Translations under genes and position numbers: made by a program | Shown here: piece after piece, positions 43,437-52,834 of the stretch | Layout: every line of letters begins with the position of its first letter | Numbering within the stretch: the first letter of the stretch is position 1 | The notes under the pieces: generated by a model | Database searches by the model: none | The model's input: only the letters and a program-made list of their open reading frames with translations | Told to the model about the DNA's origin: nothing | From: CAZENU01 sp965117035 | GTDB lineage: Bacteria > Chloroflexota > Dehalococcoidia > Lucifugimonadales > CAZENU01 | Length of the DNA stretch: 64,000 nt | NCBI GenBank assembly: GCA_965117035.1 | Contig: OZ220748.1 | Span: 1,426,001 to 1,490,000, forward strand | Direction: 5' to 3'

Positions 43437-44798
43437 GTGGCTGACAGGCTGCCGGTCGTAAACAAGCTGCTCTATACGGCCGACCTGGTCGGCACGCAGG
43501 CGATGGCGCAGAGCAGGCACCTGTGGCTGCTGTTCTTCCTGGCGCCTCCGGCGGACGAGGGCGCGGCCGCCGCCGTGCCCGCCGTGTCCGTGGGCGGACT
43601 GGACATCGACTCCAGGGTGCTCGTCGGCATCGTCCTGACGGCCGGACGGCTGATCGAGGCGGTCGACGACCCGATCATCGGCTGGTGGAGCGACCGCACG
43701 CGGAGCCGCTGGGGCCGGCGCATCCCGTTCGTGCTGTTCGGCACGCCGTTCTACGCGCTCTTCTTCGCGCTGCTCTGGCTCACGCCCGGCGGCGACTCCA
43801 GCTACGTCAACGTCATCTACCTCTTCGTCATCCTCGAGCTCTTCTACCTGGCGACGACGCTCACCGGCGGCCCGTACGAGGCGCTGCTCCCGGAGATAGC
43901 GCCCGGCCACCGGGATCGCATGAGCATCGTCGCGTGGCAGTTCTACTTCGGGATAGCGGGCGCGGTTGCCGGGCTCGTGCTGAGCGGGCTGATCAAGGAC
44001 CAGGTCGGCTTCTTCGCGATGGGGGCGATCTTTGCGACGCTCGCGTTCGGCTCCCGCTACACCGGTCTCGCCGGCGTCTGGAATCACGCCCCCAGGGAGA
44101 CGCCGGCGGCCGAGATCGAGCTCCGGTCGGCCTTCACTGAGACGCTGCGCAACAGGCAGTTCCTCTACTTCCTGCCCACCTTCGTCTTCTACCAGCTCGC
44201 CGTGTCGATGGTCATCTCCTGGCTGCCCTTCTTCGTGACGGAGGTCCTGGAACGCGAGAACGAGGGGACGATCACCTCGGTGCTGACCGCGGTCGCGCTG
44301 CTGGCGATGGTGCTGTCGGCGTTCGCGCTGTGGAAGCTGGGCAACCGCAAAGGCAAGCGGTGGGTCTACTCGGCCTGCCTGCTGGGCACCGCGGTCTACA
44401 TGCCGTTCCTCGCCTTCGCCGGCTTCCTGCCGCTCGCGCCAAAGCTGGCGCAGGGCGTCGCGTTCGCCTTCCTGGCCGGCATCCCGATGGCGGGCATAAA
44501 CCTGCTGCCCAGGGCCATCACCGCCGACATCACCGACTACGACCACATCCGCACGGGGATGCGCCGCGAGGGAATGTTCTACGCGACCCAGAACCTGTTC
44601 GAGAAGTTCGGCTCGTCCTTCTCCCCGCTGGTGCTGGCAATCGTGCTGAGACTCGGAGACACTACGGCGAACCCGCTGGGCCTGCGCCTTGTCGGCCCGG
44701 TGGCCGGCGCGATAGCCTTTCTCGGCTACTGGGTCTTCCGGGGCTACAGGCTGCCCAGCACGGTGACGCCCGAGACGGTCAGGGAAGCGGGCCTGTAG
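43437..44798 (+). CDS. GPH-family (MFS_2) sugar/cation symporter
   Basis: About 453 residues with 12 predicted TMs. Family features seen: DDPIIGWWSDRTRSRWGRRI after TM2 and ELFYLATTLTGGPYEALLPE, typical of glycoside-pentoside-hexuronide:cation symporters. GTG at 43437 has GGGAG at 7 bp; the frame from 43317 would translate the palindromic repeat. The DapA-family aldolase gene starts 28 bp later, so the pair may take up and cleave a keto-sugar acid. Solute unknown. Confidence 0.87.
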   Translation: MADRLPVVNKLLYTADLVGTQAMAQSRHLWLLFFLAPPADEGAAAAVPAVSVGGLDIDSRVLVGIVLTAGRLIEAVDDPIIGWWSDRTRSRWGRRIPFVLFGTPFYALFFALLWLTPGGDSSYVNVIYLFVILELFYLATTLTGGPYEALLPEIAPGHRDRMSIVAWQFYFGIAGAVAGLVLSGLIKDQVGFFAMGAIFATLAFGSRYTGLAGVWNHAPRETPAAEIELRSAFTETLRNRQFLYFLPTFVFYQLAVSMVISWLPFFVTEVLERENEGTITSVLTAVALLAMVLSAFALWKLGNRKGKRWVYSACLLGTAVYMPFLAFAGFLPLAPKLAQGVAFAFLAGIPMAGINLLPRAITADITDYDHIRTGMRREGMFYATQNLFEKFGSSFSPLVLAIVLRLGDTTANPLGLRLVGPVAGAIAFLGYWVFRGYRLPSTVTPETVREAGL

Positions 44799-44826
44799 GG
44801 CGCCGAACAACGAAGGAGACTGTCCA

Positions 44827-45789
44827 TTGGAACCCGAACGAATACGCGATTGGCTCCAGGGGCCGATGATCCCGATGGTGACCCCGTTCACCGAGGACTT
44901 CCGGCTCGACCTCGACGCGCTGCGCCACAACCTGCGCTACACGATCGACCACGGCGTGACGACGGGCAACGGATCGCTGCTCGTCGGCGGGGCGGCCGGG
45001 GAGCACCCGCTGCTGAGCGTCGACGAGCGCAAGACGCTGATGGAGGCCGCGGTCGACGCCGTGGACGGCGACGCACCGGTGATCACGAGCATCCAGCACA
45101 CCGACGCCCGGACGGTCGCCGACATGGCCCGGCACGCGGCGCGCGTCGGCATCTCGGCGGTCCAGGTGTCCCCCGCCTACTACTACCCTGCCACGGAGGG
45201 CGACGTGCTGCGGCTGTTCCAGCGTGTCGCGGCCGCGGCCGACGTGTCGATCATGGCGTACAACACCTGGTGGTTCGGATTCTCCATGAGCCTCGACCTG
45301 ATCGAGCGGCTCGCCGAGATCGACAACGTCAGGGCCCTCAAGTGGGCCACCCCGGACGACGACTCCTTCCGCGACGGCATCGCGACCTCCGCAGACCGGC
45401 TCGTCGTGCTCGACAACACGGACAACCTGGCGTCGAGCCACGCGCTCGGCGCGCGGGGCTTCGTCGGCCATCTCGGCACCTGCTGGCCCGAGTACCCGCT
45501 GAAGACGTGGAGCCTGCTCGAGGCCGGGGACTACGTCGGCGTGAAGGACCACATGGCGTCGTTCAAGTGGGGCTGGCGCCGGTGGATCGCCAAAGTGGGC
45601 GAGGTGACGGCCGGCGAGGGGCCGATCCTCAAGGCGCCGATGGAGGCGGTCGGCCTGCCAGCCGGGCCGCCCAGGCCGCCGGCGATAAGGCCGCCCGAGC
45701 ACCTGATGTCCGAGCTGCGCGAGCTGATGGCCGCCGCCGGCGTTCCCACGGCAGGGCGCGGGCCAACGCCCTGCACCGACCCCGGCTAG
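44827..45789 (+). CDS. DapA/NanA-family aldolase (dihydrodipicolinate synthase-like)
   Basis: A 320-residue TIM-barrel class I aldolase. The Schiff-base Lys is in VRALKWATPDDD, the Tyr in SIMAYNTWWF, and the N-terminal substrate loop is GSLLVGGAAGEHPLLS in place of the GTTGE of true DapA. This favours a keto-acid aldolase or dehydratase for sugar acids over lysine synthesis. It starts with TTG, supported by AAGGAGA at 7 bp. Likely in an operon with the GPH symporter. Confidence 0.87.
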   Translation: MEPERIRDWLQGPMIPMVTPFTEDFRLDLDALRHNLRYTIDHGVTTGNGSLLVGGAAGEHPLLSVDERKTLMEAAVDAVDGDAPVITSIQHTDARTVADMARHAARVGISAVQVSPAYYYPATEGDVLRLFQRVAAAADVSIMAYNTWWFGFSMSLDLIERLAEIDNVRALKWATPDDDSFRDGIATSADRLVVLDNTDNLASSHALGARGFVGHLGTCWPEYPLKTWSLLEAGDYVGVKDHMASFKWGWRRWIAKVGEVTAGEGPILKAPMEAVGLPAGPPRPPAIRPPEHLMSELRELMAAAGVPTAGRGPTPCTDPG

Positions 45790-45829
45790 GTCGGCCCAAT
45801 GATCTGGGTCACGCGGGCGCAGGGGAAAG

Positions 45830-46904
45830 ATGGCCAGGAGGAGACATCCGCCGGAGCAGGTGATCAACAAGCTGAGAGAGGCTGAGGTGGCGATAGCCGA
45901 GGGCGGCACAGTTGGCCAGGCCGCCCGCCGGATAGGAGTGACCGAGCAGGCCTTCTACCGGTGGCGCACCGAGTACGGAGGCCTCAGGATCGACCAAGCC
46001 AGACGCCTGAAGAGAGCGGTGGCCGACCTGACGCTGGAAACCAGATACTGAGAGGGGCGTCGGAGGGAGACTTCTGAGCCCTCCACGTCACCGCCAGTGT
46101 GTCGACCACGTGAAGGTGATCTTTGGAGTCTCGGAGCGGCGCGCCTGCTGGGTGCTGGGTCATCCTCGGTCCACACAGCGCTACGAGCCCAGTCCCGCGG
46201 ACGACGAGAAGGCGCTGGCCGAGGAGATCGTGGATTTGGCCAGTCAGTTCGGCAGGTACGGCTACCGTAGGATCACCGCCCTTCTGCGGCATCGTGGCTG
46301 GCATGTGAACCACAAGCGGGTTGAGAGGATATGGCGACAGGAAAGGGCTGAAGGTACCTGCGAAGCAGCCCAGGAGAGGACGGCTGTGGCTCAATGACGG
46401 CTCCTGTGTGCGTCTGCGGCCTGAGCGGAAAAACCACGTGTGGCCTACGACTTCGTGCAGGTCAGGCTGCGCCACGGCGGGGGAGTGTGGTTGCGGACGG
46501 TCATGGACGAGTACACCAGGGAGTGTCTGGCGATCCGGGCCGCCCGCAGCATACGGTCTGCCGATGTGATAGAGGTGCTCGCCGAACTGATGTTGATCAG
46601 GGGAGTGCCGGACCACGCTCGCTCGGACAACGGACCGGAGTTCACAGCCAGGGCTGTGCGTGAGTGGCTTGGAAGAGTGGGAGCCCGGACGCTCTACATT
46701 GAGCCCCGGGCACCGTGGGGGAACGGCTACATCGAGAGCTTCAACGGGAAGCTGAGAGACGAGTTGCTAGACAGGGAGGTCTTCTACGCGCTACCCGAGG
46801 TGCGCGTGCTGACGGAGCGGTACAGGCAGACCTACAGCCGGGTCAGGCCGCACAGCTCTCTGGGCTACAGGCCGCCGGCGCCGGAGGCCCTCATGCCCTG
46901 CTGA
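45830..46904 (+). pseudogene. IS3-family insertion element, transposase genes broken
   Basis: OrfA begins ATG 45830 (RRRHPPEQVINKLREAEVAI, HTH then YRWRTEYGGL) but has lost residues before RAVADLTLE and stops at 46051. OrfB is spread over three frames: DHVKVIFGVSERRACWVLGH to KRVERIWRQ, then PRRGRLWLNDGSCVRLRPER, then AYDFVQVRLRHGGGVWLRTV to ARSDNGPEF and the final catalytic Glu in NGYIESFNGKLRDE. At least two frameshifts inactivate it. Terminal repeats could not be matched with confidence; the right end may lie near 46970. Confidence 0.88.
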
Positions 46905-47129
46905 GCCTCTCCCAGTCCTTGTCGGACCAACATAACGAGCGGCACAAAGACCGGGGCAGGACAAACTGGTCCAACAGCCGGCCTTCTCCGGCCGACTCAC
47001 TCCCCCGTGACGCCCTCGCATCAGATCCGCTTACTCTTCGACGCCTTCTTCTCCGGTGGGAGGACACGGTCGCGCACATCGGCCATGCCCGGCGACGGCC
47101 TCCAGCGCTCGCTGAAGGTCGGCTTTAGG

Positions 47130-48807
47130 GAGCCTGTTTCATAAGTCGTGGGTATTGGCGATAGGGTATCTTGGTGGAGAGTCAGACCGTGAATTGGAGG
47201 TAGTAGAGTATGCCGCATCGACCACTCAACCGTGAACAGATGTGGATTCTGCCTCCGAGTCTCGACGAGTTGCTGAAGGCCGGTCATCCTGCCCGATTCG
47301 TGGCTGAGTTCGTCGATGCTCTGGACGGCGATGACTGGGCTGGTATCGGGGTTGATAGAGAGGGTGACCCGATGGGAGCTCCGTCCTACCATCCCCGTGC
47401 GTTGTTGGGCGTTTGGCTCTACGGCTTCATGACCGGAGTGCGATCGAGCCGCAAGCTGGAGGCGGCGTGTCGCGACTAGATACCGTACTTGTGGCTGACG
47501 GGCTGCCAGCGACCGGATCACGTGACGTTGTGGCGCTTTTACCGCTCCCACCGGGATGGTATGAGGGAGTTGCTCAAGCGCACGGTGCAGACGGCTGTCA
47601 AGATGGAGCTTGTGGAGTTGGCGGTGCAGGCGGTGGACGGGACGAAGGTCGGGGCGAACGCGGCAAGGAGCCGGACCCACGACGCCGAGGGGTTGCGCCA
47701 TCCGTTGGGCCGGACGGATCGGGCGGTAGCCGAGTTGGAGGCGCAGAACGAGGCGGGCGATGAGCCGGCTACCGGCCATCTGCCAGAGGCGTTGCACGAC
47801 CGCAAGGTATTGCGGGATCAGGTGCGTGAGACGATGGGCGAGCTTGCCAGCCGGGATGGACAAAAGCTCATCAACCTGACCGATCCCGACGCCCGAATGA
47901 TGAAGACCCGCCAGGGTATCGCGATGGCATACAACGCCCAGGCGATGGTCTCTCCGGTAATGGGTGAAGGGAAGGTGTCCGGCATGCTGATCACGGCTGC
48001 CGAGGTGGTGGCCGACACGACCGACCAGTCGCAACTGGGTCCAATGATGGAGCAGGCGGAGGAGACCTCAGGTCACAGATCGGAGACGACTTTGGCCGAT
48101 GCGGGGTATCACTCAGGGAGCAATCTGCAGGAGTGCGCCCGGAGGGGCCAACAGGTGATCATGCCGGAGTCGCAGGACCGGGCTCTGGAGAGCCCGTATC
48201 ACAAGGACCGCTTCACCTACGACGAGGCGAGCGACAGCTACCGATGCCCGGAGGGTTACACGCTGCGCTTTGCCGGCGTCAGGCGAGGCCGCCGCACCAT
48301 TGTGCGCGTTTACCGCTCCTCCGCGGCCGTGTGCCGGGCCTGTCCAGCCTTCGGGGTCTGTACGAAGAACGAGCGCCATGGCCGCTCTCTGGAGATAAGC
48401 CCCCATGATGCAGACCTGCGCCGCCACCGCGCCTGGATGTCCACGGAAGAAGCCAAAGAGGCGTACAGGCAAAGAAAACAACTGGTCGAGCCGGTCTTCG
48501 GGATCATCAAAGAGCAACAGCAGGCCCAGCGGTTCCTGCTACGCGGCTTACCCAACGTGGTGGCTGAGTGGACTCTGCTAGCCACGGCCTTCAACCTGCG
48601 CACCCTGTGGAGGGCGTGGCGAGCCACGGGGGCGTGGAATCGGAGTCTAGCTGCCGTTTCGAGCGCGCATTCAGCCTATCGGGCGGCCCGGATGGTGATC
48701 ATGGCCGCTTCGGGCGCCTCGCTGCGAACCATGAGGCTCCGCACACAGCCGGCATGACCAAACTGGAAACCCCACCGTCAAATACATGCCACATTTGAAA
48801 CAGGCTC
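47130..48807 (+). mobile_element. IS1182-type insertion sequence, copy B
   Basis: Exactly 1678 bp, the same length as copy A, with the same GAGCCTGTTTCA inverted ends. It is flanked by the direct repeat TTAGG (47125-47129 and 48808-48812), a 5-bp target duplication inside the dnaJ remnant. It differs from copy A at a limited number of scattered bases. Confidence 0.93.
47210..48757 (+). pseudogene. IS1182 transposase with premature stop (copy B)
   Basis: Colinear with the 515-residue transposase at 8123-9670 and nearly identical to it, but codon 90 (47477-47479) is TAG where copy A has CAG: a single C-to-T change in GCGACTAGATACCG. The rest of the frame is open. Several amino-acid changes relative to copy A are visible (for example ELLK for GLLK, RHPLG for RRLLG). 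It is presumably non-autonomous but could be moved by the transposase of copy A. Confidence 0.9.
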
Positions 48808-49489
48808 TTAGGAGGCGGCCTTCGGCTGCGAACGCTCGTTCGAGGTCCGTCGCTCGGAGATCTGCTCCCAATGCAAGGGCGACGGAAGCGAGCCGGGATC
48901 GTCGCCGACGGTCTGCCGCGACTGCGCGGGCGCCGGGGAGGTCCGGAGAAGCCACCGGAGCATCTCCGGCCAGTTGACGCAGGTGCCGACCTGCGGTCGC
49001 TGCCGCGGGGAGGGCGACGTCATCATCGATTCGTGCGGTATCTGCAACGAGTCGGGCCGTCAGCGCCGCCAGTGCAAGCTCGTCGTGTCGATACCGCCGA
49101 AAACCGACGCGGGGACGCAGGTCCGGTTGAGCGGTGAGCACGAGCCGGGCGAACTGTATGCCTCCGGGTGACGGCAGGGTGACGGCGCACCCCTACTTCG
49201 AGCGCAGCGGCAACGACATCGTACACGTCCACCGTGTCAACTTCGCCCAGGATGCTCTGGGGGCGACGGGAGAGATGTCGACGTTGGACGGCGATGTCGA
49301 TATCGACGTGCCGGCTGGCACGCAGACGGGCGACGTGGTGTGGCTGTACGGCTGGGACGTCCCGTACCTGGAGGCACAGAACCGCCGTGGCGACCAGCTC
49401 GTGACGCTGTTGGGTGGAGTCCCTGCGGTCGCTGACGCAGGAGCAGCGGCCACTGGTCGAGGCGGTGTCGGAGACGATGGACGGCGGTG

Positions 49490-49580
49490 GCCCTTGAGCC
49501 TATCGAAGCGCGAGAGATACGGCGAAAGCGCTTGAGCCAGCGGAACAGGCGCTCCACCTCGCTCCAGAATGCACTTTGAC
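49490..49580 (-). pseudogene. IS5-type transposase C-terminal scrap
   Basis: On the minus strand one frame reads AFWSEVERLFRWLKRFRRIS and a neighbouring frame continues LSRFDRLKG. Together they match the (V)ERxFxWLxRFRRlxxRyDk block around the last catalytic Glu of IS5-family transposases. Only this block is recognisable. Confidence 0.45.
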
Positions 49581-49754
49581 GTGACTGGCCATCGAGACCA
49601 CCTCGAGGGCACTGCTTGTTCGTGCCGCAAGTGTTCGAGTATCCTGTCGAGCACACCGTTTTTGATCTCATTCAGATAGATGCCGTACATATTTGGAGGC
49701 CGGTGTATGGACGCAGCCTGAAGCGATATTGTGGCTCAGGCCTTCGAGTGCGTG

Positions 49755-50070
49755 GAGCCATCATCCCCAAAGCGAAGCGACAGTTCTCAGTGGGCGTCGA
49801 GCTCCCCCGGGAAGCGAAGCGCCGGCTGAAATGGATCGACTGGCAAGACATGCCGGCACTTCAGCATAGCTCATGCACGTTTTGCCGCTGGCTGCGCAGT
49901 TACGACCCCAAGGACCTGACCAGTCTGGAGAACAGTAGCAGCCGACCTACGCGAGTCAGACAACCGAGTTGGAGCCAGTAACTGGCGCGAGCCGTGGTGA
50001 AGATGCGTTCGTGGTATTCGCAAGGTGGACAAAGGCAAGTTGGTGTTGTTGAGAGTCGCTGGGTGGTAGG
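49755..50070 (+). pseudogene. IS481-type integrase N-terminal relic
   Basis: Reads KRRLKWIDWQ, then SSCTFCRWLRSYDPKDLTSL followed by ENSSSRPTRVRQPSWS, matching the helix-turn-helix region of IS481-like transposases (FYRWKRRYdpkxLxsLEdrSrRPhrvrqptws). After a stop, ARAVVKMRSWY and, in a shifted frame, VDKGKLVLLRVAGW continue the alignment. The DDE core is absent. The remaining 49580-49755 shows nothing recognisable. Confidence 0.65.
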
Positions 50071-50086
50071 ACGCGGGCACCGCTCG

Positions 50087-50950
50087 CTAGCCCAGCGGCA
50101 CGTCCATCAGCTCTTCGCCGACAATGATGTCGCCGTCGTAGACCCTGGCGACGTCCGCGACGGCGCGTTCCATCGGGCCGTGGCCGCCGATGAACAGGTT
50201 GTGGACCATGACCAGCTTTTTGGCGCCCGCCTCCTGCGCCAACTCGGCCGCGCCGGTCGTGCCGCACATGTACTCCGCCTCCGGCTTGCCGTCGATCTCG
50301 TCCTGGAGCCCGACGCAGACGAAGACGAGCACGTCGGCGTCCCTCGCCAGCTCCGCTACCGAAGGGCACGGCCGCGTGTCGCCCGTGAAGACGAAGCTGC
50401 CCTCGTCGCTGTCGACGCGATAGGCCAGCGAGTCCAGGTACGGCTGCACGTGCTCGGCGTGCGCCGTGGTGACCTGCCAGTGAGGTCCGTCGATCACCTG
50501 CCCCGGGCCGATGTCGGTCGCGTCGAGGCTGGGCGGCTTCCTCGGCAGCACGCCGCCGCGGCTCTGGTACGCCCACAGGCTGAGCGGGTGGTTAACCCGC
50601 GCGATCCAGTCGTGGGCGAACGCGCCGACGTCCTTGTCCAGGATGCGCTCGGTCAGTTGCTCGGTGAGCGTGGGGCCGTAGACGCTGAGCCTGTTCTCCT
50701 GGCCGGAGCCGATGTCCCACCGCGACAGCAGGAAGCAGGGATAGTCGACGTCGTGGTCGAAGTGGTGGTGGGTGAAGAACAGGTTGTCGATCTGCGCGGG
50801 CGACATCCCCATCCGCGCCAGCTTGTACGTCGTCGCCGGCCCGCAGTCGAACATGATCCGGTCGTCGCCGAGCTGCAGCACGTAGGACGAGCCGAAGCGC
50901 TCGGGGTCGGGCGGCGGACCGCCGGAGCCCAGTATGGTCAGCCTGGCCAA
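50087..50950 (-). CDS. MBL-fold hydrolase, RNase Z/phosphonate-hydrolase-like
   Basis: A 287-residue metallo-beta-lactamase-fold protein, with the N-terminus ARLTILGSGGPPPDPERFGS and metal motif FTHHHFDHDVDYP (HxHxDH), then AEHVQPYLDSLAY, FTGDTRPCPSVAEL and the final His in LVMVHNLFIGG. Order resembles RNase Z-type members, but the exosite of true RNase Z is not evident. TTG start at 50950 is supported by GGAGG at 8 bp. It lies 17 bp after a lipoprotein gene and is probably co-transcribed. Confidence 0.83.
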   Translation of the reverse strand: MARLTILGSGGPPPDPERFGSSYVLQLGDDRIMFDCGPATTYKLARMGMSPAQIDNLFFTHHHFDHDVDYPCFLLSRWDIGSGQENRLSVYGPTLTEQLTERILDKDVGAFAHDWIARVNHPLSLWAYQSRGGVLPRKPPSLDATDIGPGQVIDGPHWQVTTAHAEHVQPYLDSLAYRVDSDEGSFVFTGDTRPCPSVAELARDADVLVFVCVGLQDEIDGKPEAEYMCGTTGAAELAQEAGAKKLVMVHNLFIGGHGPMERAVADVARVYDGDIIVGEELMDVPLG

Positions 50951-50967
50951 AAATCGTTCCTCCGGCG

Positions 50968-51474
50968 CTACATGTTGGGGCCGAGGATCGTCGTGGTGGT
51001 GTACTCGTACTTGGCGCAGGCCGCGTTCATCGCATCGAACCCTTCCTGGAGATCGTCCAGATCGAACGGCAACTGGGTGATCCGGAACAGGTCGTTGGAC
51101 ACTCTCTTGATTTCGGGCTCGGCCGCGAGGGAGTCGACGCCGAGCTGACCGATGCGCCACCTCGTCTCGCCGACGAACGTGTCGCCGCCGCGCGCACCGC
51201 CGGCGAGCTTGCCGGCCGCGATGTCGGCGAGGATGCCGCCGAAGCGGCTGCACGTCTGCTGGCCGCCCAGGAATCCCGTCGCCCTCTCGGCCGCGGTGAG
51301 CGAGGACGTCGGCGTGGGCGCGGCGCCTCCGGCCGAGCTGTCCGAGTCCCCTCCGCCCGAGGCGCCGGAGGCCGCGCCGGTAGAGGTGTCCGTACCCGAG
51401 TCGTCGCCGTCGCCACTCGAGCATGCGACCAGCAACAGGAGCGATATAACCGCCAGAGTCAAGACTGCACGCAT
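50968..51474 (-). CDS. Small lipoprotein of unknown function
   Basis: A 168-residue lipoprotein: signal peptide with Cys at residue 18 (LLLLVAC), a Ser/Gly/Asp-rich linker to about residue 58, and a helical domain ending in AACAKYEYTTTTILGPNM. Two Cys in the mature part (QQTCSRFGG and AACAKYEY) could form a disulfide. AAGGAGGT precedes ATG at 6 bp. I do not recognise the domain. First gene of a two-gene unit with the MBL hydrolase. Confidence 0.8.
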   Translation of the reverse strand: MRAVLTLAVISLLLLVACSSGDGDDSGTDTSTGAASGASGGGDSDSSAGGAAPTPTSSLTAAERATGFLGGQQTCSRFGGILADIAAGKLAGGARGGDTFVGETRWRIGQLGVDSLAAEPEIKRVSNDLFRITQLPFDLDDLQEGFDAMNAACAKYEYTTTTILGPNM

Positions 51475-51854
51475 CGACGCACCTCCTTCACTTCGATCCG
51501 AGCCGCTGCGGCGAGGATATCACAGGCAGCCATCCGCGGCGACTGACATGGCGTCTATGCGCCCATCGAGAAACTCAACGGCGTTCTGGATGCGTACCAC
51601 GTGCGCGGGAAATGACGGTTGTGGGACATGATTGCCTGTCGGGGAAAATGGTGTTGTGGAGGGGCCGCCTGAAGAACGTCGGTCAGGTAGCGGCCGTCCG
51701 AGGCGGAAGGCCAGCACCAGGGCTACCGGGTCAGGAACCTATGAACTCCCTTCAGCGATGGAGTCCGCGGACTACCAGATCGACTCACGCCTGCCACCCT
51801 TCGTCTCCCTCAAGCGGGGCGACGCAAGGGTCTCCCTGCGGGAACATGGAGGGG
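51475..51854. other. Intergenic region without recognisable gene
   Basis: No frame shows a recognisable protein. A partial copy of the dispersed GGTCTCCCTGCGGGAACATG repeat is present at about 51829-51848, similar to the repeat at 61030-61110. Confidence 0.5.
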
Positions 51855-51883
51855 TTGCGGCGTAGGCACTAACTAACTATAAT
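51855..51883 (+). promoter_or_regulatory. Sigma-70-type promoter for the DUF7662-PIN genes
   Basis: TTGCGG (51855-51860), a 17-bp spacer and a perfect TATAAT (51878-51883) lie 48 bp before the ATG at 51932. Confidence 0.55.
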
Positions 51884-51931
51884 GCGGCCGAAGGTCGATT
51901 CTTGAATGCCCGACGAGGAGGTGCGCCCGTG

Positions 51932-52339
51932 ATGGCGACAGACCGAGACCGAGAGTACCGGGAAATGGCGGCTCGGGGCAAATACCGCAAGCTGTATGCG
52001 CATCTTTGCGCTCTCCAGACGTGGGAATGGAGGACGACTTTCACGGAAATCGAGTCGATAGCGGGCTTCGAGCTGCCGAAGTCCGCGCGGTTCTATCGGC
52101 CCTGGTGGGCGAATCAGAATGGCGGCAGCGGCCACAGTCAGGCCCTCGCGTGGGGCGCCGCCGGATGGGAGACGGCAGAGGTGGACATGGACTCAGAGAC
52201 GCTGGTGCTGAGACGGAAAAAGGCCCCGCGGGTCGTTCGAGAGCGCGGCCTCGATGAGGTATGGCCGGTCCATCCCACCGCGGCCTGGCCGGGAGGCCTG
52301 AGCCTGAGGCGAGAGGACATCTACGGGGACAGGGCCTGA
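51932..52339 (+). CDS. DUF7662-like protein, putative antitoxin
   Basis: A 135-residue protein. The core TTFTEIESIAGFELPKSARF then RPWWANQNGGSGHSQALAWG and WETAEVDMDSETLVLRR matches the small DUF7662-type domain often found beside toxin-like or restriction-linked genes. GAGGAGGTG precedes the ATG; a GTG one codon upstream is also possible. The PIN gene begins 5 bp after its stop, so this is probably the regulatory partner; that is inference from arrangement. Confidence 0.7.
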   Translation: MATDRDREYREMAARGKYRKLYAHLCALQTWEWRTTFTEIESIAGFELPKSARFYRPWWANQNGGSGHSQALAWGAAGWETAEVDMDSETLVLRRKKAPRVVRERGLDEVWPVHPTAAWPGGLSLRREDIYGDRA

Positions 52340-52344
52340 CCCCG

Positions 52345-52767
52345 ATGTTCGTGGACACCAACGTCTTCGTGAACTCCCGCATCCCCGACGCGCCCGACCA
52401 CGACGCGGCCCGGGCGAGCCTCGAGCGGGCCTTCAGCAGCCGCGAGCCGCTGAGGATCAGCCGGCAGATCGTGCGCGAGTACCTTGCCGTCGTCACCCGG
52501 CCGCAGACGTGGACAACGGGCATCACCCGCGAGGACGCGATTGACGACGCGAACAGGTTGATCGCCACCTTCGACGTACTCGAGGACGGCCCCGTCGTCA
52601 CCGCGTCGCTTCTCGCGTTGTGCCGCGAGGTCTCGGTGGGAGGAGCGCAGATTCACGACGCCAACGTCGTCGCCACGATGCTGGCGCACGGGGAGCGCCG
52701 GCTGTTGACGTTCAACACCGGGGACTTCCGCCGTTACGACGACCGCATAGAGCTGGTCGGCAGCTAG
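52345..52767 (+). CDS. PIN-domain ribonuclease (VapC-like toxin)
   Basis: A 140-residue single PIN domain. The acidic residues are visible in order: Asp in MFVDTNVFVNSR, Glu in RQIVREYLAVVTRP, Asp in GGAQIHDANVVATML and Asp in LLTFNTGDFRRY. These bind Mg2+ for RNA cleavage. The ATG is 5 bp after the upstream stop. Paired with a DUF7662-type protein rather than a classical VapB. Confidence 0.88.
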   Translation: MFVDTNVFVNSRIPDAPDHDAARASLERAFSSREPLRISRQIVREYLAVVTRPQTWTTGITREDAIDDANRLIATFDVLEDGPVVTASLLALCREVSVGGAQIHDANVVATMLAHGERRLLTFNTGDFRRYDDRIELVGS

Positions 52768-52834
52768 CGGGCTCGGAGTCCGGCACGTCCCGGCTGCCGC
52801 CGGGGCGCATCGCCACAGCCAAGGAGCAGCAACC

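Larger units (their letters stand above)
47035..49480 (+). pseudogene. dnaJ: dnaJ pseudogene, split by IS1182 copy B
   Basis: Left of the IS the frame reads LFDAFFSGGRTRSRTSAMPG then DGLQRSLKVGF (G/F linker and start of the C-terminal region). Right of it, AAFGCERSFEVRRSEICSQC continues into the zinc repeats CRDCAGAGEV, CGRCRGEGDV and CGICNESG, then VTAHPYFERSGNDIVHVHRV and VNFAQDALGA. A base is missing at the junction (KVGF to EAAFGC is out of frame even without the IS), and further frameshifts occur after GELYASG and near 49420. The J domain is absent, probably lost with the IS3 insertion upstream. Confidence 0.85.

Noticed and set aside
49193..49690. 165-codon minus-strand open frame
   Set aside because: It is a mixture of antisense dnaJ remnant and an IS5-type transposase scrap, not an intact gene.
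51520..51717. 65-codon minus-strand open frame
   Set aside because: No domain, no ribosome site, in an intergenic stretch with repeat remnants.
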